Positions 45,759 to 54,783 of a DNA stretch of 64,000 nt are shown here, piece by piece. Each line of letters opens with the position of its first letter. The first letter of the stretch is position 1. The stretch is taken from NCBI RefSeq assembly GCF_900110915.1, contig NZ_FOFG01000005.1, forward strand, positions 124,001 to 188,000, given 5' to 3'. Origin of the DNA: Faunimonas pinastri (GTDB lineage Bacteria; Pseudomonadota; Alphaproteobacteria; Rhizobiales; Afifellaceae). Made by a program: the position numbers and the translations under genes. The notes beneath the pieces were generated by a model. It did not search any database. It had not been told where the DNA came from and was given only the letters and a program-made list of their open reading frames with translations.

Positions 45759-47024
45759 TCAGGTGTTCATGCTGTCGAAGAAGTCGCTGTTGCTCTTCGT
45801 CTGCTTCAGCTTGTCCAGAAGGAACTCGATCGCATCGACGACGCCCATCGAGGACAGGATACGGCGAAGCACGAAGACCTTCTGAAGATCGGAACGCTGG
45901 ACGAGCAGTTCTTCCTTGCGGGTGCCGGACTTGAGGATGTCCATGGACGGGAACACGCGCTTGTCCGCAACCTTGCGGTCGAGCACGAGCTCGGAATTGC
46001 CGGTGCCCTTGAACTCTTCGAAGATCACTTCGTCCATGCGGCTGCCGGTATCGATCAGCGCGGTCGCGATGATGGACAGCGAGCCGCCTTCCTCGATGTT
46101 ACGCGCCGCGCCGAAGAAGCGCTTGGGACGCTGCAGGGCGTTGGCATCGACACCGCCGGTCAGCACCTTGCCGGACGACGGAACGACGGTGTTGTAGGCG
46201 CGGCCGAGGCGGGTGATGGAATCCAGGAGGATCACCACGTCGCGGCCATGCTCTACCAGGCGCTTGGCCTTTTCGATTACCATTTCGGCGACCTGAACGT
46301 GGCGCTGCGCCGGCTCGTCGAAGGTGGAGGAAATCACCTCGCCGCGCACGGTGCGCTGCATGTCCGTCACTTCTTCCGGGCGCTCGTCGATCAAGAGAAC
46401 GATCAGATAGCACTCGGGGTGATTGGTGGTGATCGACCGCGCGATGTTCTGGAGAAGCACGGTCTTGCCGGTACGCGGCGGCGCCACGATCAGCGCGCGC
46501 TGGCCCTTGCCGAGCGGCGCGACCAGATCGATCACGCGACCGGAATGATCCTTGATGGTCGGATCCTGTACTTCCATCTGGAAGCGCGAATTCGGGTAGA
46601 GCGGCGTGAGGTTGTCGAAGTGGACCTTGTGACGGGTCTTCTCCGGATCCTCGAAATTGATCGTGTTGACCTTCAGAAGCGCGAAATAGCGTTCGCCTTC
46701 CTTGGGGCTGCGGATCTCGCCCTCGACCGTGTCGCCGGTGCGCAGCGAGAAGCGGCGGATCTGAGAGGGAGAGACGTAGATGTCGTCGGGACCCGGCAGG
46801 TAGTTCGCGTCGGGCGAGCGCAGGAAGCCGAAGCCGTCCTGCAGCACTTCGACCACGCCCTGCCCGATGATCTCGATATCCTGCTCGGCGAGCCGCTTCA
46901 GGATTGCGAACATCAGCTCCTGCTTGCGGAGCGTGCTCGCATTCTCGACCTCGTGCTCCTCCGCAAAGCTCAGGAGTTCGGTCGGGGACTTTTCTTTCAA
47001 GTCCTGAAGTTTGATTTCATTCAT
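45759..47024 (-). CDS. rho: Transcription termination factor Rho
   Basis: A 421-residue hexameric RNA helicase. The N-terminal Rho domain opens [38 protein letters not shown], followed by the RNA-binding cold-shock-like domain ([29 protein letters not shown]). The motor domain carries Walker [13 protein letters not shown] (about residue 183), [12 protein letters not shown], and [14 protein letters not shown] 47024 gives the usual alphaproteobacterial length. The 3' end is 5 bases from that of the YyaL-like gene. Confidence 0.97.
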   Translation of the reverse strand: MNEIKLQDLKEKSPTELLSFAEEHEVENASTLRKQELMFAILKRLAEQDIEIIGQGVVEVLQDGFGFLRSPDANYLPGPDDIYVSPSQIRRFSLRTGDTVEGEIRSPKEGERYFALLKVNTINFEDPEKTRHKVHFDNLTPLYPNSRFQMEVQDPTIKDHSGRVIDLVAPLGKGQRALIVAPPRTGKTVLLQNIARSITTNHPECYLIVLLIDERPEEVTDMQRTVRGEVISSTFDEPAQRHVQVAEMVIEKAKRLVEHGRDVVILLDSITRLGRAYNTVVPSSGKVLTGGVDANALQRPKRFFGAARNIEEGGSLSIIATALIDTGSRMDEVIFEEFKGTGNSELVLDRKVADKRVFPSMDILKSGTRKEELLVQRSDLQKVFVLRRILSSMGVVDAIEFLLDKLKQTKSNSDFFDSMNT

Positions 47025-47174
47025 CGATCGTTCCCGGTCGGGAAAAGAGGTCTGGGGGAGGAAACCGGAATTCCGCAAAGAAACCCTGGGAGGGCCTCGC
47101 TGAGAGAGGAGCGCGCCGGGCGGCGCGGCGATCCAGTTGTGACCTAGATAAGCCTCTCCCGAGGAATTCTCAAG

Positions 47175-47224
47175 CCCCCACGTCCTCAGGGGTCCCTGAT
47201 CGGAGCCGATCCGGGGCGTGGGGG
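47175..47224. other. Multibranched inverted-repeat structure between hemJ and rho
   Basis: An outer 8-bp stem CCCCCACG / CGTGGGGG (47175-47182 with 47217-47224) encloses two overlapping, mutually exclusive hairpins: TCAGGG-GT-CCCTGA (47186-47199) and GATCGG-AG-CCGATC (47198-47211). It lies just after the hemJ stop and about 150 bases before rho. It could terminate hemE-hemJ transcripts or act as an attenuator for rho. Confidence 0.5.
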
Positions 47225-47237
47225 AATGAAAATCCGC

Positions 47238-47657
47238 TCAGAACGGCTTCAGGACGACCAGGAACACGATGATCACCAGAAGCAGCGTCGGGATCTCGTT
47301 GACGATCCGGTAGAACCGCGCCGAATGCGGGTTCCGGTCCGCCCCGAAGAGCCGCACCCAGCGGGCCAGGCCCATGTGGACGGCGGAGAGGATGACGACG
47401 CAGAGAAGCTTGGCGTGCAGCCAGTGCTCCGGCCAGGCATGCTCCATCGTGGCGAGCGTGATGCCGAAGATCCAGGTGGCGATCATCGCGGGATTGGCGA
47501 TCGCCTTGAGGAGCCGGCGCTCCATCACCTTGAAGGTCTCCGATTGCGGCGAACCCGGGGGCACGTCGGCGTGGTAGACCATCAGGCGGGGCAGATAGAA
47601 CAGGGCCGCCATCCAGGCGACCAGCGAGATGATGTGAAGGGCCTTGACGGTCAGCAT
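47238..47657 (-). CDS. hemJ: Protoporphyrinogen IX oxidase HemJ
   Basis: A 139-residue membrane protein with four predicted helices. The conserved histidine near the start (KALHIISLVAWMAALFYLPRLMVYH) and the pattern MERRLLKAIANPAMIATWIFG...HWLHAKLL match HemJ (UPF0093). It oxidises protoporphyrinogen IX to protoporphyrin IX in heme synthesis. Its ATG shares one base with the hemE stop codon (TGATG), so the two heme genes are coupled. Confidence 0.92.
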   Translation of the reverse strand: MLTVKALHIISLVAWMAALFYLPRLMVYHADVPPGSPQSETFKVMERRLLKAIANPAMIATWIFGITLATMEHAWPEHWLHAKLLCVVILSAVHMGLARWVRLFGADRNPHSARFYRIVNEIPTLLLVIIVFLVVLKPF

Positions 47658-48688
47658 CAGGTTTTCCGGATCCGGCGGATCAGTTGTTCGACGTGGGAAA
47701 TCGGCGTGTCCGGCGTGATGCCATGGCCGAGGTTGAAGATGTGTGGACGGCCGCGCATGGCGAGGAGGACGTCGTCGACGCCCCTATCGAGTGCCGTGCC
47801 GCCCGCGATCAGCCGGAGCGGATCGAGGTTTCCCTGCACCGCCTGCTTCGGCCCGACCACGGAAGCCGCGATCTGCGGCGGCACGGTCCAGTCGACGCCT
47901 ATGCCTTCCGCCCCGGTTTCGCGTGCATAATCGCCAAGACGCGCGCCGGCCCCACGGGCGAAGGCGATCACCGGCGCACCGGGCACGGCCTCGCGAACCC
48001 GGGCGATGATCCGCCTTGCCGGCTCCACCGACCACTTCCGGAACTGGTCGTCGTCGAGAACGCCCGCCCAGCTGTCGAAGATCTGCACGCAATCGGCGCC
48101 GGCGCGAAGCTGCGCGATCAGGTAAGCGGCGGAAGCGTCGACCAGAATGTCGATCAGGCGGGAGAAGCCTGCCTCGTCGCGATAGGCGGCCAGTCGCGCC
48201 GGAGCCTGGTCCGGCGTGCCATGACCGGCGATCATATAGGTCGCCACCGTCCAGGGAGCCCCGCAGAAGCCGATCAGCGGCTTCTCGTCGGGAAGCACCC
48301 CACGGATACGGTCGACCGCCTCCAGCACCCGCTCCAGCTTCGCCACGGTCCGATCGGCGTCTTCGAAGCGGATCTTCGCGAGATCCACGGTTTCGACCTG
48401 CGGTCCCTTGCCCTCGATGAACTCGACCGAATAGCCAAGCGCCTGGGGAATGACGAGGATGTCGGAGAACAGGATGGCCGCATCCAGATCGAACCGGCTG
48501 ATCGGCTGCAGGGTCACTTCCGTGGCAAGCTTCGGGGAGTAGCAAAGATCCAGGAACGAACCGGCTCGCTTGCGCGTTTCACGGTACTCGGGGAGATACC
48601 GGCCCGCCTGTCGCATGATCCAGATCGGCGGCACCTCGAAGGCTTCGCCCTTCAGGGCTCTGAGGAGTTTCGCGTCGGCTCTCGGCAA
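47657..48688 (-). CDS. hemE: Uroporphyrinogen decarboxylase
   Basis: A 343-residue enzyme that decarboxylates uroporphyrinogen III to coproporphyrinogen III. Signature features are [67 protein letters not shown] and [12 protein letters not shown]. The start is TTG 48688, with AGGAGA 9 bases upstream; the nearest ATG is out of frame. It is divergent from ppsR across the candidate origin. Confidence 0.95.
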   Translation of the reverse strand: MPRADAKLLRALKGEAFEVPPIWIMRQAGRYLPEYRETRKRAGSFLDLCYSPKLATEVTLQPISRFDLDAAILFSDILVIPQALGYSVEFIEGKGPQVETVDLAKIRFEDADRTVAKLERVLEAVDRIRGVLPDEKPLIGFCGAPWTVATYMIAGHGTPDQAPARLAAYRDEAGFSRLIDILVDASAAYLIAQLRAGADCVQIFDSWAGVLDDDQFRKWSVEPARRIIARVREAVPGAPVIAFARGAGARLGDYARETGAEGIGVDWTVPPQIAASVVGPKQAVQGNLDPLRLIAGGTALDRGVDDVLLAMRGRPHIFNLGHGITPDTPISHVEQLIRRIRKT

Positions 48689-48709
48689 TCCCCATATCTC
48701 CTAAAAGAG

Positions 48710-48728
48710 AGACTCTTAGAGAGAGTCT
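48710..48728. terminator. Bidirectional terminator-like hairpin between hemE and the origin
   Basis: A 7-bp stem AGACTCT / AGAGTCT with a 5-base loop. On the plus strand it is followed by GTTTCTTTTGTTTG. On the minus strand it is followed by CTCTTTTAGGAG, which contains the hemE ribosome-binding site. It could insulate the origin or attenuate hemE. Confidence 0.5.
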
Positions 48729-48819
48729 GTTTCTTTTGTTTGGGGGTGAATTGCTGGAATTAGCCGTCGTCCCCAATTAGCCCACACCCTTATCCTGTGA
48801 TCCCGGGCCGCGCCAGCGT

Positions 48820-48828
48820 TGTGGATAT
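48820..48828 (-). promoter_or_regulatory. DnaA-box-like site
   Basis: TGTGGATAT, reverse complement ATATCCACA, matches the DnaA box TTATCCACA at 8 of 9 positions and lies in the candidate origin. Confidence 0.55.
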
Positions 48829-48911
48829 GTCGGCGGCCTGTCGGGAAGAAAGCCTGGAAACGCGAACCGGAATCGGCGGACCAAGCGGGCAAGCTCCGAT
48901 TTGGCGAACTG

Positions 48912-48926
48912 TTAACAGAGTATTAA
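48912..48926. promoter_or_regulatory. CtrA-type binding site in the candidate origin
   Basis: TTAACAGAGTATTAA is a perfect TTAA-N7-TTAA, the known CtrA recognition pattern, placed in the AT-rich core of the hemE-ppsR interval. In Caulobacter, CtrA binds such sites to repress origin firing. Confidence 0.7.
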
Positions 48927-49130
48927 TAGCTTCCGGGTTATTCGACCGTCGCGAGAGACGCCGGAAAGTTGTCCCGGGGCAGCGAGGCTGTTGATCGTTT
49001 TGGACGGAAGCGGGACGGGCAATGGGCAGAGCGGCCGACAACTCCGATCCGGGGCGTTTTATCCCCGCAGATCCCGGACTTTCCCCAGGCTGCCTTCAGG
49101 CGCGTTCCAGCCCGCGAACGCCCTGATCCG

Positions 49131-49973
49131 ATGCCCCAGTCGAACGCCAGTCCGCGCTACTTCCATCTGCACCTGATCTCCGATTCCACCGGCGAGACGC
49201 TGATCAATGTCGGCCGGGCAGCCGCGGTCCAGTACAAGCAGACCCACGCGATCGAGCACATCCATTCCCTGCTCCGCACGCCGGCGCAGGTGGATCGCTG
49301 CCTGCGCGATGTCGAGCAGGCGCCGGGCATCGTGCTTTATACGATCGTGGACGCGGAACTCGCCCGTAAGCTCCAGGCCGGCTGCGAGGAACTGGGCATT
49401 CCCTGCGTGTCCGTTCTGGACCCCGTGCTGAACGCCTTCCAGTCCTACCTCGGAACGCGCTCCTCGGGCCGCGTCGGCGCGCAGCACGTGCTGGACGCCG
49501 ATTATTTCCGCCGCATCGACGCCTTGAATTTCACGCTCGCCCATGATGACGGGCAGCTGCCGGACGACGTGGAGGACGCGGAGGTCATCCTCGTCGGCGT
49601 CAGCCGCACCTCCAAGACGCCGACCTCGATCTATCTCGCCAATCGGGGCGTGCGGACCGCAAACGTGCCGCTGATCCCCGCGACCCCCCTTTCCGAAGCG
49701 CTCCTGAAGGCGAAGAAGCCGCTGGTCGTCGGTCTGATCGCCAGCCCGGACCGCATCGTGCAGATCCGGCAGCACCGGCTGATGATGCTGAGCACGGACG
49801 AAACCATGGAATCCTATGTCGACCGGGCGACGGTCACCGAGGAAATCGCCTGGAGCCGCAAGCTCTGTGCCCGGCAGGGCTGGCCGCTGATCGACGTCAG
49901 CCGCCGCTCCATCGAGGAAACGGCAGCGGCCGTCGTGGCGCTTCTGAGCGCACATCGCGAGCGCCTGACGTGA
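49131..49973 (+). CDS. ppsR: Pyruvate, phosphate dikinase regulatory protein (kinase/pyrophosphorylase)
   Basis: A 280-residue DUF299 protein that phosphorylates and dephosphorylates pyruvate phosphate dikinase or PEP synthetase. It starts [14 protein letters not shown] and has the P-loop-like [18 protein letters not shown]. Known as RP001 in origin studies. ATG 49131 opens the conserved domain. The stop overlaps the maf start (GTGA), and the gene heads a compact operon ppsR-maf-aroE-coaE-dnaQ. Confidence 0.93.
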   Translation: MPQSNASPRYFHLHLISDSTGETLINVGRAAAVQYKQTHAIEHIHSLLRTPAQVDRCLRDVEQAPGIVLYTIVDAELARKLQAGCEELGIPCVSVLDPVLNAFQSYLGTRSSGRVGAQHVLDADYFRRIDALNFTLAHDDGQLPDDVEDAEVILVGVSRTSKTPTSIYLANRGVRTANVPLIPATPLSEALLKAKKPLVVGLIASPDRIVQIRQHRLMMLSTDETMESYVDRATVTEEIAWSRKLCARQGWPLIDVSRRSIEETAAAVVALLSAHRERLT

Positions 49974-50560
49974 AGCTGATCCTCGCCTCCGGCAGTGCCG
50001 CCCGGCAGCGCATGCTCCGCAATGCCGGCCTCGACTTCGCAGTGCATCCGGCCGACATCGACGAGCGCGCCGCGGAAGCGCCGCTGGCCGAAGCCGGAGC
50101 CGCGCCGGAAGATCTGGCGGCACTCCTGGCCGCGGTGAAGGCCGGCGACGTGAGCGCCCGCTTTCCCGAGGATCTCGTGATTGGCTCCGACCAGGTGCTC
50201 GACCTCGACGGCGAACACTTTTCCAAGCCGGAGGACATGGAGGCGGCGCGCCGCCAGCTTCTCGCCCTCTCCGGTCGCACCCATCAGCTTCATTCCGCCG
50301 TCGCGGTCACGATAGGCGAAGAGATCGTCTGGCAGCATGTCGCGACGGCGTCGCTGACCATGCGCGATCTGCCGCCCGCCTTTGTCGGGCACTATCTCTC
50401 CGCAGCCGGGCCGGAGATTCTTGGCAGCGTCGGCGCCTATCATGTGGAAGGGCGCGGCATTCAGCTCTTCGACCGGATCGAGGGAGACTTCTTCACCATC
50501 CAGGGGCTGCCATTGCTGCCGCTCCTTCAATTCCTGCGTGCCTACGGGGTCCTTTCTTGA
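49970..50560 (+). CDS. maf: Maf family nucleotide pyrophosphatase
   Basis: A 196-residue Maf/Ham1-fold protein that hydrolyses nucleoside triphosphates, including modified ones. It starts [22 protein letters not shown] and has [12 protein letters not shown] and [33 protein letters not shown]. It begins with GTG overlapping the ppsR stop, and its own stop overlaps the aroE TTG (TTGA). Confidence 0.92.
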   Translation: MKLILASGSAARQRMLRNAGLDFAVHPADIDERAAEAPLAEAGAAPEDLAALLAAVKAGDVSARFPEDLVIGSDQVLDLDGEHFSKPEDMEAARRQLLALSGRTHQLHSAVAVTIGEEIVWQHVATASLTMRDLPPAFVGHYLSAAGPEILGSVGAYHVEGRGIQLFDRIEGDFFTIQGLPLLPLLQFLRAYGVLS

Positions 50561-51393
50561 CCGCATCGCCCAAGGCCTTCGTCATCGGCTGGCCGATCAA
50601 CCATTCGCGGTCGCCGATCATCCATCGCTATTGGCTCGCCCGTGCCGGTCTTGCCGGCAGCTATGACGCCGTGCCCGTGCCGGTGGAGGAGTTCGAAGTC
50701 TTTCTGCGCACCTTCAAGGACCGGGATTTCGTCGGCGGCAACGTTACGCTGCCTCACAAGGAGAGCGCGTTCCGGGCCTGCGCGCGGAAGACGGACGTCG
50801 CGGCCCGTCTCGGCGCGGTCAACACGCTCTGGCTGGAAGACGGCGAACTCTGCGGCGACAACACGGACGCGCACGGCTTTTCCGCCAATCTCGACGATCA
50901 GCTTGCGGGCTGGCGCGATGCGCGCAGCGCTCTCGTGCTGGGTGCCGGCGGCGCGGCGCGCGCCGTGATCCACTCCTTGCTGGAAGCGGGTGTCGAGCGG
51001 ATCGCCCTGCTGAACCGCACCGTCGAACGGGCGGCCGATCTCGCTCGCCATTTCGGTCCGCGTGTCGTGGCCGGAGCGCTCGCCGATGTCGCGGGTCTGG
51101 CGCCCTCGACCGAGCTTTTCGTCAACACGATTTCCGCCGGTCTTTCCGGCGAGCAGCCGGTATCGGTGGACTGGAGCCGTGCGCCGAAGGGCGCCATGGT
51201 CGCCGATATCGTCTACGTCCCGCTGCTCACGCCCTTCCTGCAGGGCGCGAAAGACGCGGGGTTTCGCGTTTCGGACGGTCTCGGCATGCTGCTGCACCAG
51301 GCGGCGCCCGGGTTCGAGCGTTGGTTCGGCGGGCGGCCGGAGGTGACCGATGAGCTCCGCCGTCTCGTCCTCGCCGACATCGAGCGCCGCTGA
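50557..51393 (+). CDS. aroE: Shikimate dehydrogenase
   Basis: A 278-residue NADP-dependent enzyme reducing 3-dehydroshikimate. The substrate domain has [20 protein letters not shown] and NVTLPHKES (catalytic Lys), followed by NTDAHGF. The Rossmann domain has [19 protein letters not shown]. It starts at TTG overlapping the maf stop; such coupling tolerates the weak codon. The 3' end overlaps coaE by 44 bases. Confidence 0.95.
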   Translation: MTASPKAFVIGWPINHSRSPIIHRYWLARAGLAGSYDAVPVPVEEFEVFLRTFKDRDFVGGNVTLPHKESAFRACARKTDVAARLGAVNTLWLEDGELCGDNTDAHGFSANLDDQLAGWRDARSALVLGAGGAARAVIHSLLEAGVERIALLNRTVERAADLARHFGPRVVAGALADVAGLAPSTELFVNTISAGLSGEQPVSVDWSRAPKGAMVADIVYVPLLTPFLQGAKDAGFRVSDGLGMLLHQAAPGFERWFGGRPEVTDELRRLVLADIERR

Positions 51394-51994
51394 CGCGCCC
51401 GCGATGATCGTCCTCGGGCTCACCGGATCGATCGGCATGGGCAAGTCGACCACCGCCGGCATGTTTCGCGCCCGAGGCGTCCCGGTGCATGACGCCGACG
51501 CCTTCGTCCATGCGCTTTACGGGGGCGCCGCCGTTCCGCTGGTCGAGGCCGCCTTTCCCGGCACGACGCGGGAGGGTGCGGTGGACCGGCGATTGCTGGG
51601 CCAGCGTGTGCTCGGCAACGCGCCTGCGCTGAAACAGCTTGAAGAAATCGTCCATCCGCTGGTGCGCGCCGGCGAAGCCGCTTTTCTCGAACGGGCGCGA
51701 GCGGAGGGCGCACCCATCGTGGTGCTCGATATTCCGCTGCTCTTCGAAACCGGCGCCGAGGCGCGCGTCGACAGGATCGCCGTGGTGACGACCGATCCGG
51801 CGGTGCAGCGTGCCCGCGTGCTGGCGCGACCGGGAATGACGGAGGAAAAGTTCGCGCAGATCCTGGCGCGACAGATGCCGGACGTGGAAAAACGCCGCCG
51901 CGCCGACTACCTCATCGACACCGGGCACGGCCTCGAGGCGGCACGGGCGGGGGTCGACGAAATCCTCGCCGATCTTGTCCGTGCAGGGGATTAG
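51350..51994 (+). CDS. coaE: Dephospho-CoA kinase
   Basis: A 214-residue kinase for the last step of coenzyme A synthesis. It has P-loop [22 protein letters not shown], and [15 protein letters not shown] 51350 has GGAGGT at good distance and is chosen, although it adds an 18-residue Ser/Ala-rich leader before [14 protein letters not shown] 51404 would give the usual family start but lacks a ribosome-binding site. Confidence 0.93.
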   Translation: MSSAVSSSPTSSAADAPAMIVLGLTGSIGMGKSTTAGMFRARGVPVHDADAFVHALYGGAAVPLVEAAFPGTTREGAVDRRLLGQRVLGNAPALKQLEEIVHPLVRAGEAAFLERARAEGAPIVVLDIPLLFETGAEARVDRIAVVTTDPAVQRARVLARPGMTEEKFAQILARQMPDVEKRRRADYLIDTGHGLEAARAGVDEILADLVRAGD

Positions 51995-52042
51995 CGTCCG
52001 CGGTATCTTGCGTCGGACGCGGTTTGGAGCGAATCAGAGACC

Positions 52043-52756
52043 ATGCGCGAGATCGTCTTCGACACCGAAACCACCGGCCTGGATTGCCTCAACGGCGATC
52101 GGCTGATCGAAATCGGCTGCGTGGAGATCCTGAACAGGATCCCGACCGGGCGGACCCACCACATCTACATCAATCCGAAGCGGACCGTGCACCCGGAAGC
52201 CGTGCAGGTCCACGGCATCACCGACGAGTTCCTCAGCGACAAGCCGTGCTTCGAGCACATCGTCGACGAGTTCATGGAATTCGTTGGCGACAGTCCGCTC
52301 GTCGCGCATAATTCTTCCTTCGACCGCGGCTTCATCAACATGGAGCTGAAGCTCTGCGGCCGGCTGATCATCGAGGATCACCGCTTCGTCGATACGCTGA
52401 TGCTGGCCCGGCGCCGCCATCCGAACGGCCCGAACAGCCTCGACGCGCTTTGTTCGCGCTATGGGATCGACAACAGCAACCGTACCAAGCACGGCGCGCT
52501 TCTCGACGCGATGATCCTGTCGGAAGTCTACATCGAGCTGCTGGGCGGCCGGCAGGCAACCTTCGAACTGGGCTCGGCCGGGCATTCGAGCGCCTCGCGC
52601 CGCGAGGCCCGGATGGTCCGCCAGCGCCCGAAGCCGCTCGCGCCGCGCCTGACGCCCGAGGAACTGGCCGCGCATGGGGCTTTCCTCGCGGGCATGGGCG
52701 GGACACCGCTCTGGGCGCGCTACAACGAAGAAGCGGCGGCCGAAGCCGCCGCCTGA
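52043..52756 (+). CDS. dnaQ: DNA polymerase III epsilon subunit (proofreading exonuclease)
   Basis: A 237-residue DEDDh 3'-5' exonuclease. ExoI motif VFDTETTGLD (D7, E9), ExoII VAHNSSFDRGFINMEL and ExoIII KHGALLDAMI are all present. The C-terminal tail binds the alpha subunit. It closes the ppsR-dnaQ operon and is convergent with secB. Confidence 0.95.
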   Translation: MREIVFDTETTGLDCLNGDRLIEIGCVEILNRIPTGRTHHIYINPKRTVHPEAVQVHGITDEFLSDKPCFEHIVDEFMEFVGDSPLVAHNSSFDRGFINMELKLCGRLIIEDHRFVDTLMLARRRHPNGPNSLDALCSRYGIDNSNRTKHGALLDAMILSEVYIELLGGRQATFELGSAGHSSASRREARMVRQRPKPLAPRLTPEELAAHGAFLAGMGGTPLWARYNEEAAAEAAA

Positions 52757-52781
52757 TCTTTCTCGGGAGAACCGGCCGATC

Positions 52782-53276
52782 TTACATCGGCTGGTTGGCA
52801 GCCTGGCGCTGCACGTCGATTTCCGACATGCGCTGGCGGTAAAGCTGCGCGAAATCGACCGGATCGATCAGCAGCGGCGGGAAACCGCCCTGTCGGGTCG
52901 CATCCGCGAGGATCTGCCGGGCGAAGGGGAAAAGCAGCCGGGGGCACTCGATCAGCACGAACGGATGCAGGTGCTCCTGCGGCACGTTCTGGATCTGGAA
53001 CAGCCCGGCATAGGTGACTTCCGCGACGAAAAGTGGCTCGCCGCCCCGGCGGGCGTTGGCATCCAGCTTCAGCTCGATCTCGAACTCCGTCTCGGAGATC
53101 GGCCGGGCATTGACGTTCACGTTGACTTCGAGGTCCGGCGCCTTTTCGCTCGGCCGCAACGAAGCAGGCGTGTTCGGGTTTTCGAAGGACAGGTCCTTCA
53201 CATACTGGCCGAGAACGTGGATTCCCGGCTGTGCCTGCTCGTCGGACTGGGCGTCCGCTTGTCCGTTGATGCTCAT
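52782..53276 (-). CDS. secB: Protein-export chaperone SecB
   Basis: A 164-residue tetrameric chaperone delivering preproteins to SecA. The conserved [26 protein letters not shown] and [39 protein letters not shown] are present. Convergent with dnaQ; fxsA lies upstream on the same strand. Confidence 0.96.
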   Translation of the reverse strand: MSINGQADAQSDEQAQPGIHVLGQYVKDLSFENPNTPASLRPSEKAPDLEVNVNVNARPISETEFEIELKLDANARRGGEPLFVAEVTYAGLFQIQNVPQEHLHPFVLIECPRLLFPFARQILADATRQGGFPPLLIDPVDFAQLYRQRMSEIDVQRQAANQPM

Positions 53277-53387
53277 GACCTACCGGCTCTCAAGAGTTGC
53301 TAAGCCCGCCTAGCACGGAGATGAATCCGCCACAACGAGCATGGTTGGGGAGGCGGCGGGCGAGATCGGACGCCGCCGCCGGGTGAA

Positions 53388-53900
53388 TCAGCGCCGCTCG
53401 TCGGGAGAACGCCAGGGGGTGCCGGAACCCCGGGAATCCGGGCCGGGGCGCTTCACGCGGAAATCCGTCTCGTCGAGGTCCAGCGTTTGCTGGCCGCCCG
53501 GGCGGAAAGGATCGGGAGCCCTGCCGCGCGGCCGCATCGCGCCGGCCGTACGAACGCGGATGCGGCTCGCGACGGCGCGGAACACCAGCGCGCGGGTGAA
53601 GGGGATCAGGATTGCGATCCCGAGAACGTCGGTGATGAAACCGGGGACCAGCAGCAGAACGCCGGCCAGCGCGCTGGTCATGCCGTCAAGAAGGGACGGG
53701 CCCGGAATGCGCCCGCCCGCGAGGTCGCTCCGCATGCGGCGGACGGTCATCAGGCCGTTATTGCGCAGGAGGATCGAACCGGCGAGCGCGGAGAGCACCA
53801 CTAGAAGCAGCGTCGCGGCGATCCCGATATGGCGGCCGACGGCGATGAACACGGCGATCTCGGCCACGGGAAGAAACAGGATTGCAAGAGCGACAGGCAT
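53388..53900 (-). CDS. fxsA: FxsA family membrane protein
   Basis: A 170-residue inner-membrane protein. The first 100 residues hold the FxsA domain with predicted helices (LAILFLPVAEIAVFIAVGRHIG, AATLLLVVLSALAGSILL, LAGVLLLVPGFITDVLGIAILI). The C-terminus is hydrophilic and disordered. E. coli FxsA affects phage exclusion; the alphaproteobacterial role is unknown. It sits divergently next to the Tim44-like gene. Confidence 0.88.
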   Translation of the reverse strand: MPVALAILFLPVAEIAVFIAVGRHIGIAATLLLVVLSALAGSILLRNNGLMTVRRMRSDLAGGRIPGPSLLDGMTSALAGVLLLVPGFITDVLGIAILIPFTRALVFRAVASRIRVRTAGAMRPRGRAPDPFRPGGQQTLDLDETDFRVKRPGPDSRGSGTPWRSPDERR

Positions 53901-54028
53901 GTTAACGAGTGTTCGATCCCTGTAAGGTCATCCGGGGCGTGACTCTCTCCCGTTGGAACGGGTGGAGCGTATGCCTACATCTTCATGATATGGGTGCCCC
54001 GGGCGCAGGCGAAAGGTCCAGAGCGGGA

Positions 54029-54760
54029 ATGAGCGGCTTCTTCGATGTCTACTCCATTATCTTTCTGGTGATCGCTGTCGTCATCTTTGTCCGGCTGGGC
54101 AGCGTGCTCGGCCGCCGTACAGGGAACGAGCCCGCGCCACGGCAGGACCAGAACTTCCGCCGAATGCCGGAATCGGGCCCGAATGCCCGGCCCGGCATGC
54201 GCAACGAACCGCGTAATGACAATGTCGTGATGCTGCCGACCGGGCGCAAGGACGTTGCGCCGGCCGACACGCTCGATCTGGCTGCGCTGGATCGCTTCGG
54301 ACCGGGCTCCGCCGTCCACGAGGGGCTGGTCGCGGTCGCGCGCGCCTCCGGCCGCTTCGATGTGGACGAGTTCCTCGTCGGAGCCAGGAAGGCCTACGAG
54401 ATGATCGTGATGGCCTTCGCGTCAGGTGATCGCGACACGTTGAAGGGCTTGCTGGCCGCCGACGTGTTCCAGGGCTTTTCCGCCGCGATCAACGAGCGGG
54501 AGAAGCAGGGGCACCACACCGAGCTCAGCCTGATCGGCGTCGACCAGCCGGAGATCAAGGCCGCGTCCCTGGAGGGCCGCGACACACGCATTTCGCTGCT
54601 CTTGACCAGCCATCTCGTCAGCGTGACGCGCGACGCACAGGGCGCCGTGATCGAGGGCGATCCCGACGACGTGCAGATCGTCCGAGATCTCTGGACCTTC
54701 TCGCGCGATATTCGCAGCCGCGATCCCAACTGGGCTCTTTCGGCTACCGAGAGCGCCTGA
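54029..54760 (+). CDS. Tim44/TimA-like domain protein
   Basis: A 243-residue protein with one N-terminal membrane helix (VYSIIFLVIAVVIFVRLGSVLG) and a low-complexity linker, then a Tim44-like domain (FDVDEFLVGARKAYEMIVMAFASGDRDTLKGLLAADVFQGFSAAINERE...LWTFSRDIRSRDPNWAL). Related to the mitochondrial Tim44 import component; bacterial function is unclear. ATG 54029 starts directly at the helix. mltA follows within 23 bases. Confidence 0.9.
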   Translation: MSGFFDVYSIIFLVIAVVIFVRLGSVLGRRTGNEPAPRQDQNFRRMPESGPNARPGMRNEPRNDNVVMLPTGRKDVAPADTLDLAALDRFGPGSAVHEGLVAVARASGRFDVDEFLVGARKAYEMIVMAFASGDRDTLKGLLAADVFQGFSAAINEREKQGHHTELSLIGVDQPEIKAASLEGRDTRISLLLTSHLVSVTRDAQGAVIEGDPDDVQIVRDLWTFSRDIRSRDPNWALSATESA

Positions 54761-54783
54761 GTGCGGTCCAGCGTCTCGCGGCG

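Larger units (their letters stand above)
48689..49130. other. Candidate chromosomal replication origin (hemE-ppsR interval)
   Basis: A 442-bp gene-free interval between divergent hemE and the RP001-type gene ppsR, the position of the origin in Caulobacter and several other alphaproteobacteria. It contains a perfect TTAA-N7-TTAA (48912-48926) inside the most AT-rich stretch (about 48909-48931). There is one strong DnaA-box-like word, TGTGGATAT (48820-48828, 8 of 9 as its reverse complement). Weaker words are TTATCCTGT (48790-48798) and TTATCCCCG (49059-49067). parAB and parS lie nearby. Origin function is inferred. Confidence 0.7.

Noticed and set aside
48790-48798. TTATCCTGT as a true DnaA box
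   Set aside because: Only the first six bases match; listed as supporting context for the origin, not as a separate site.
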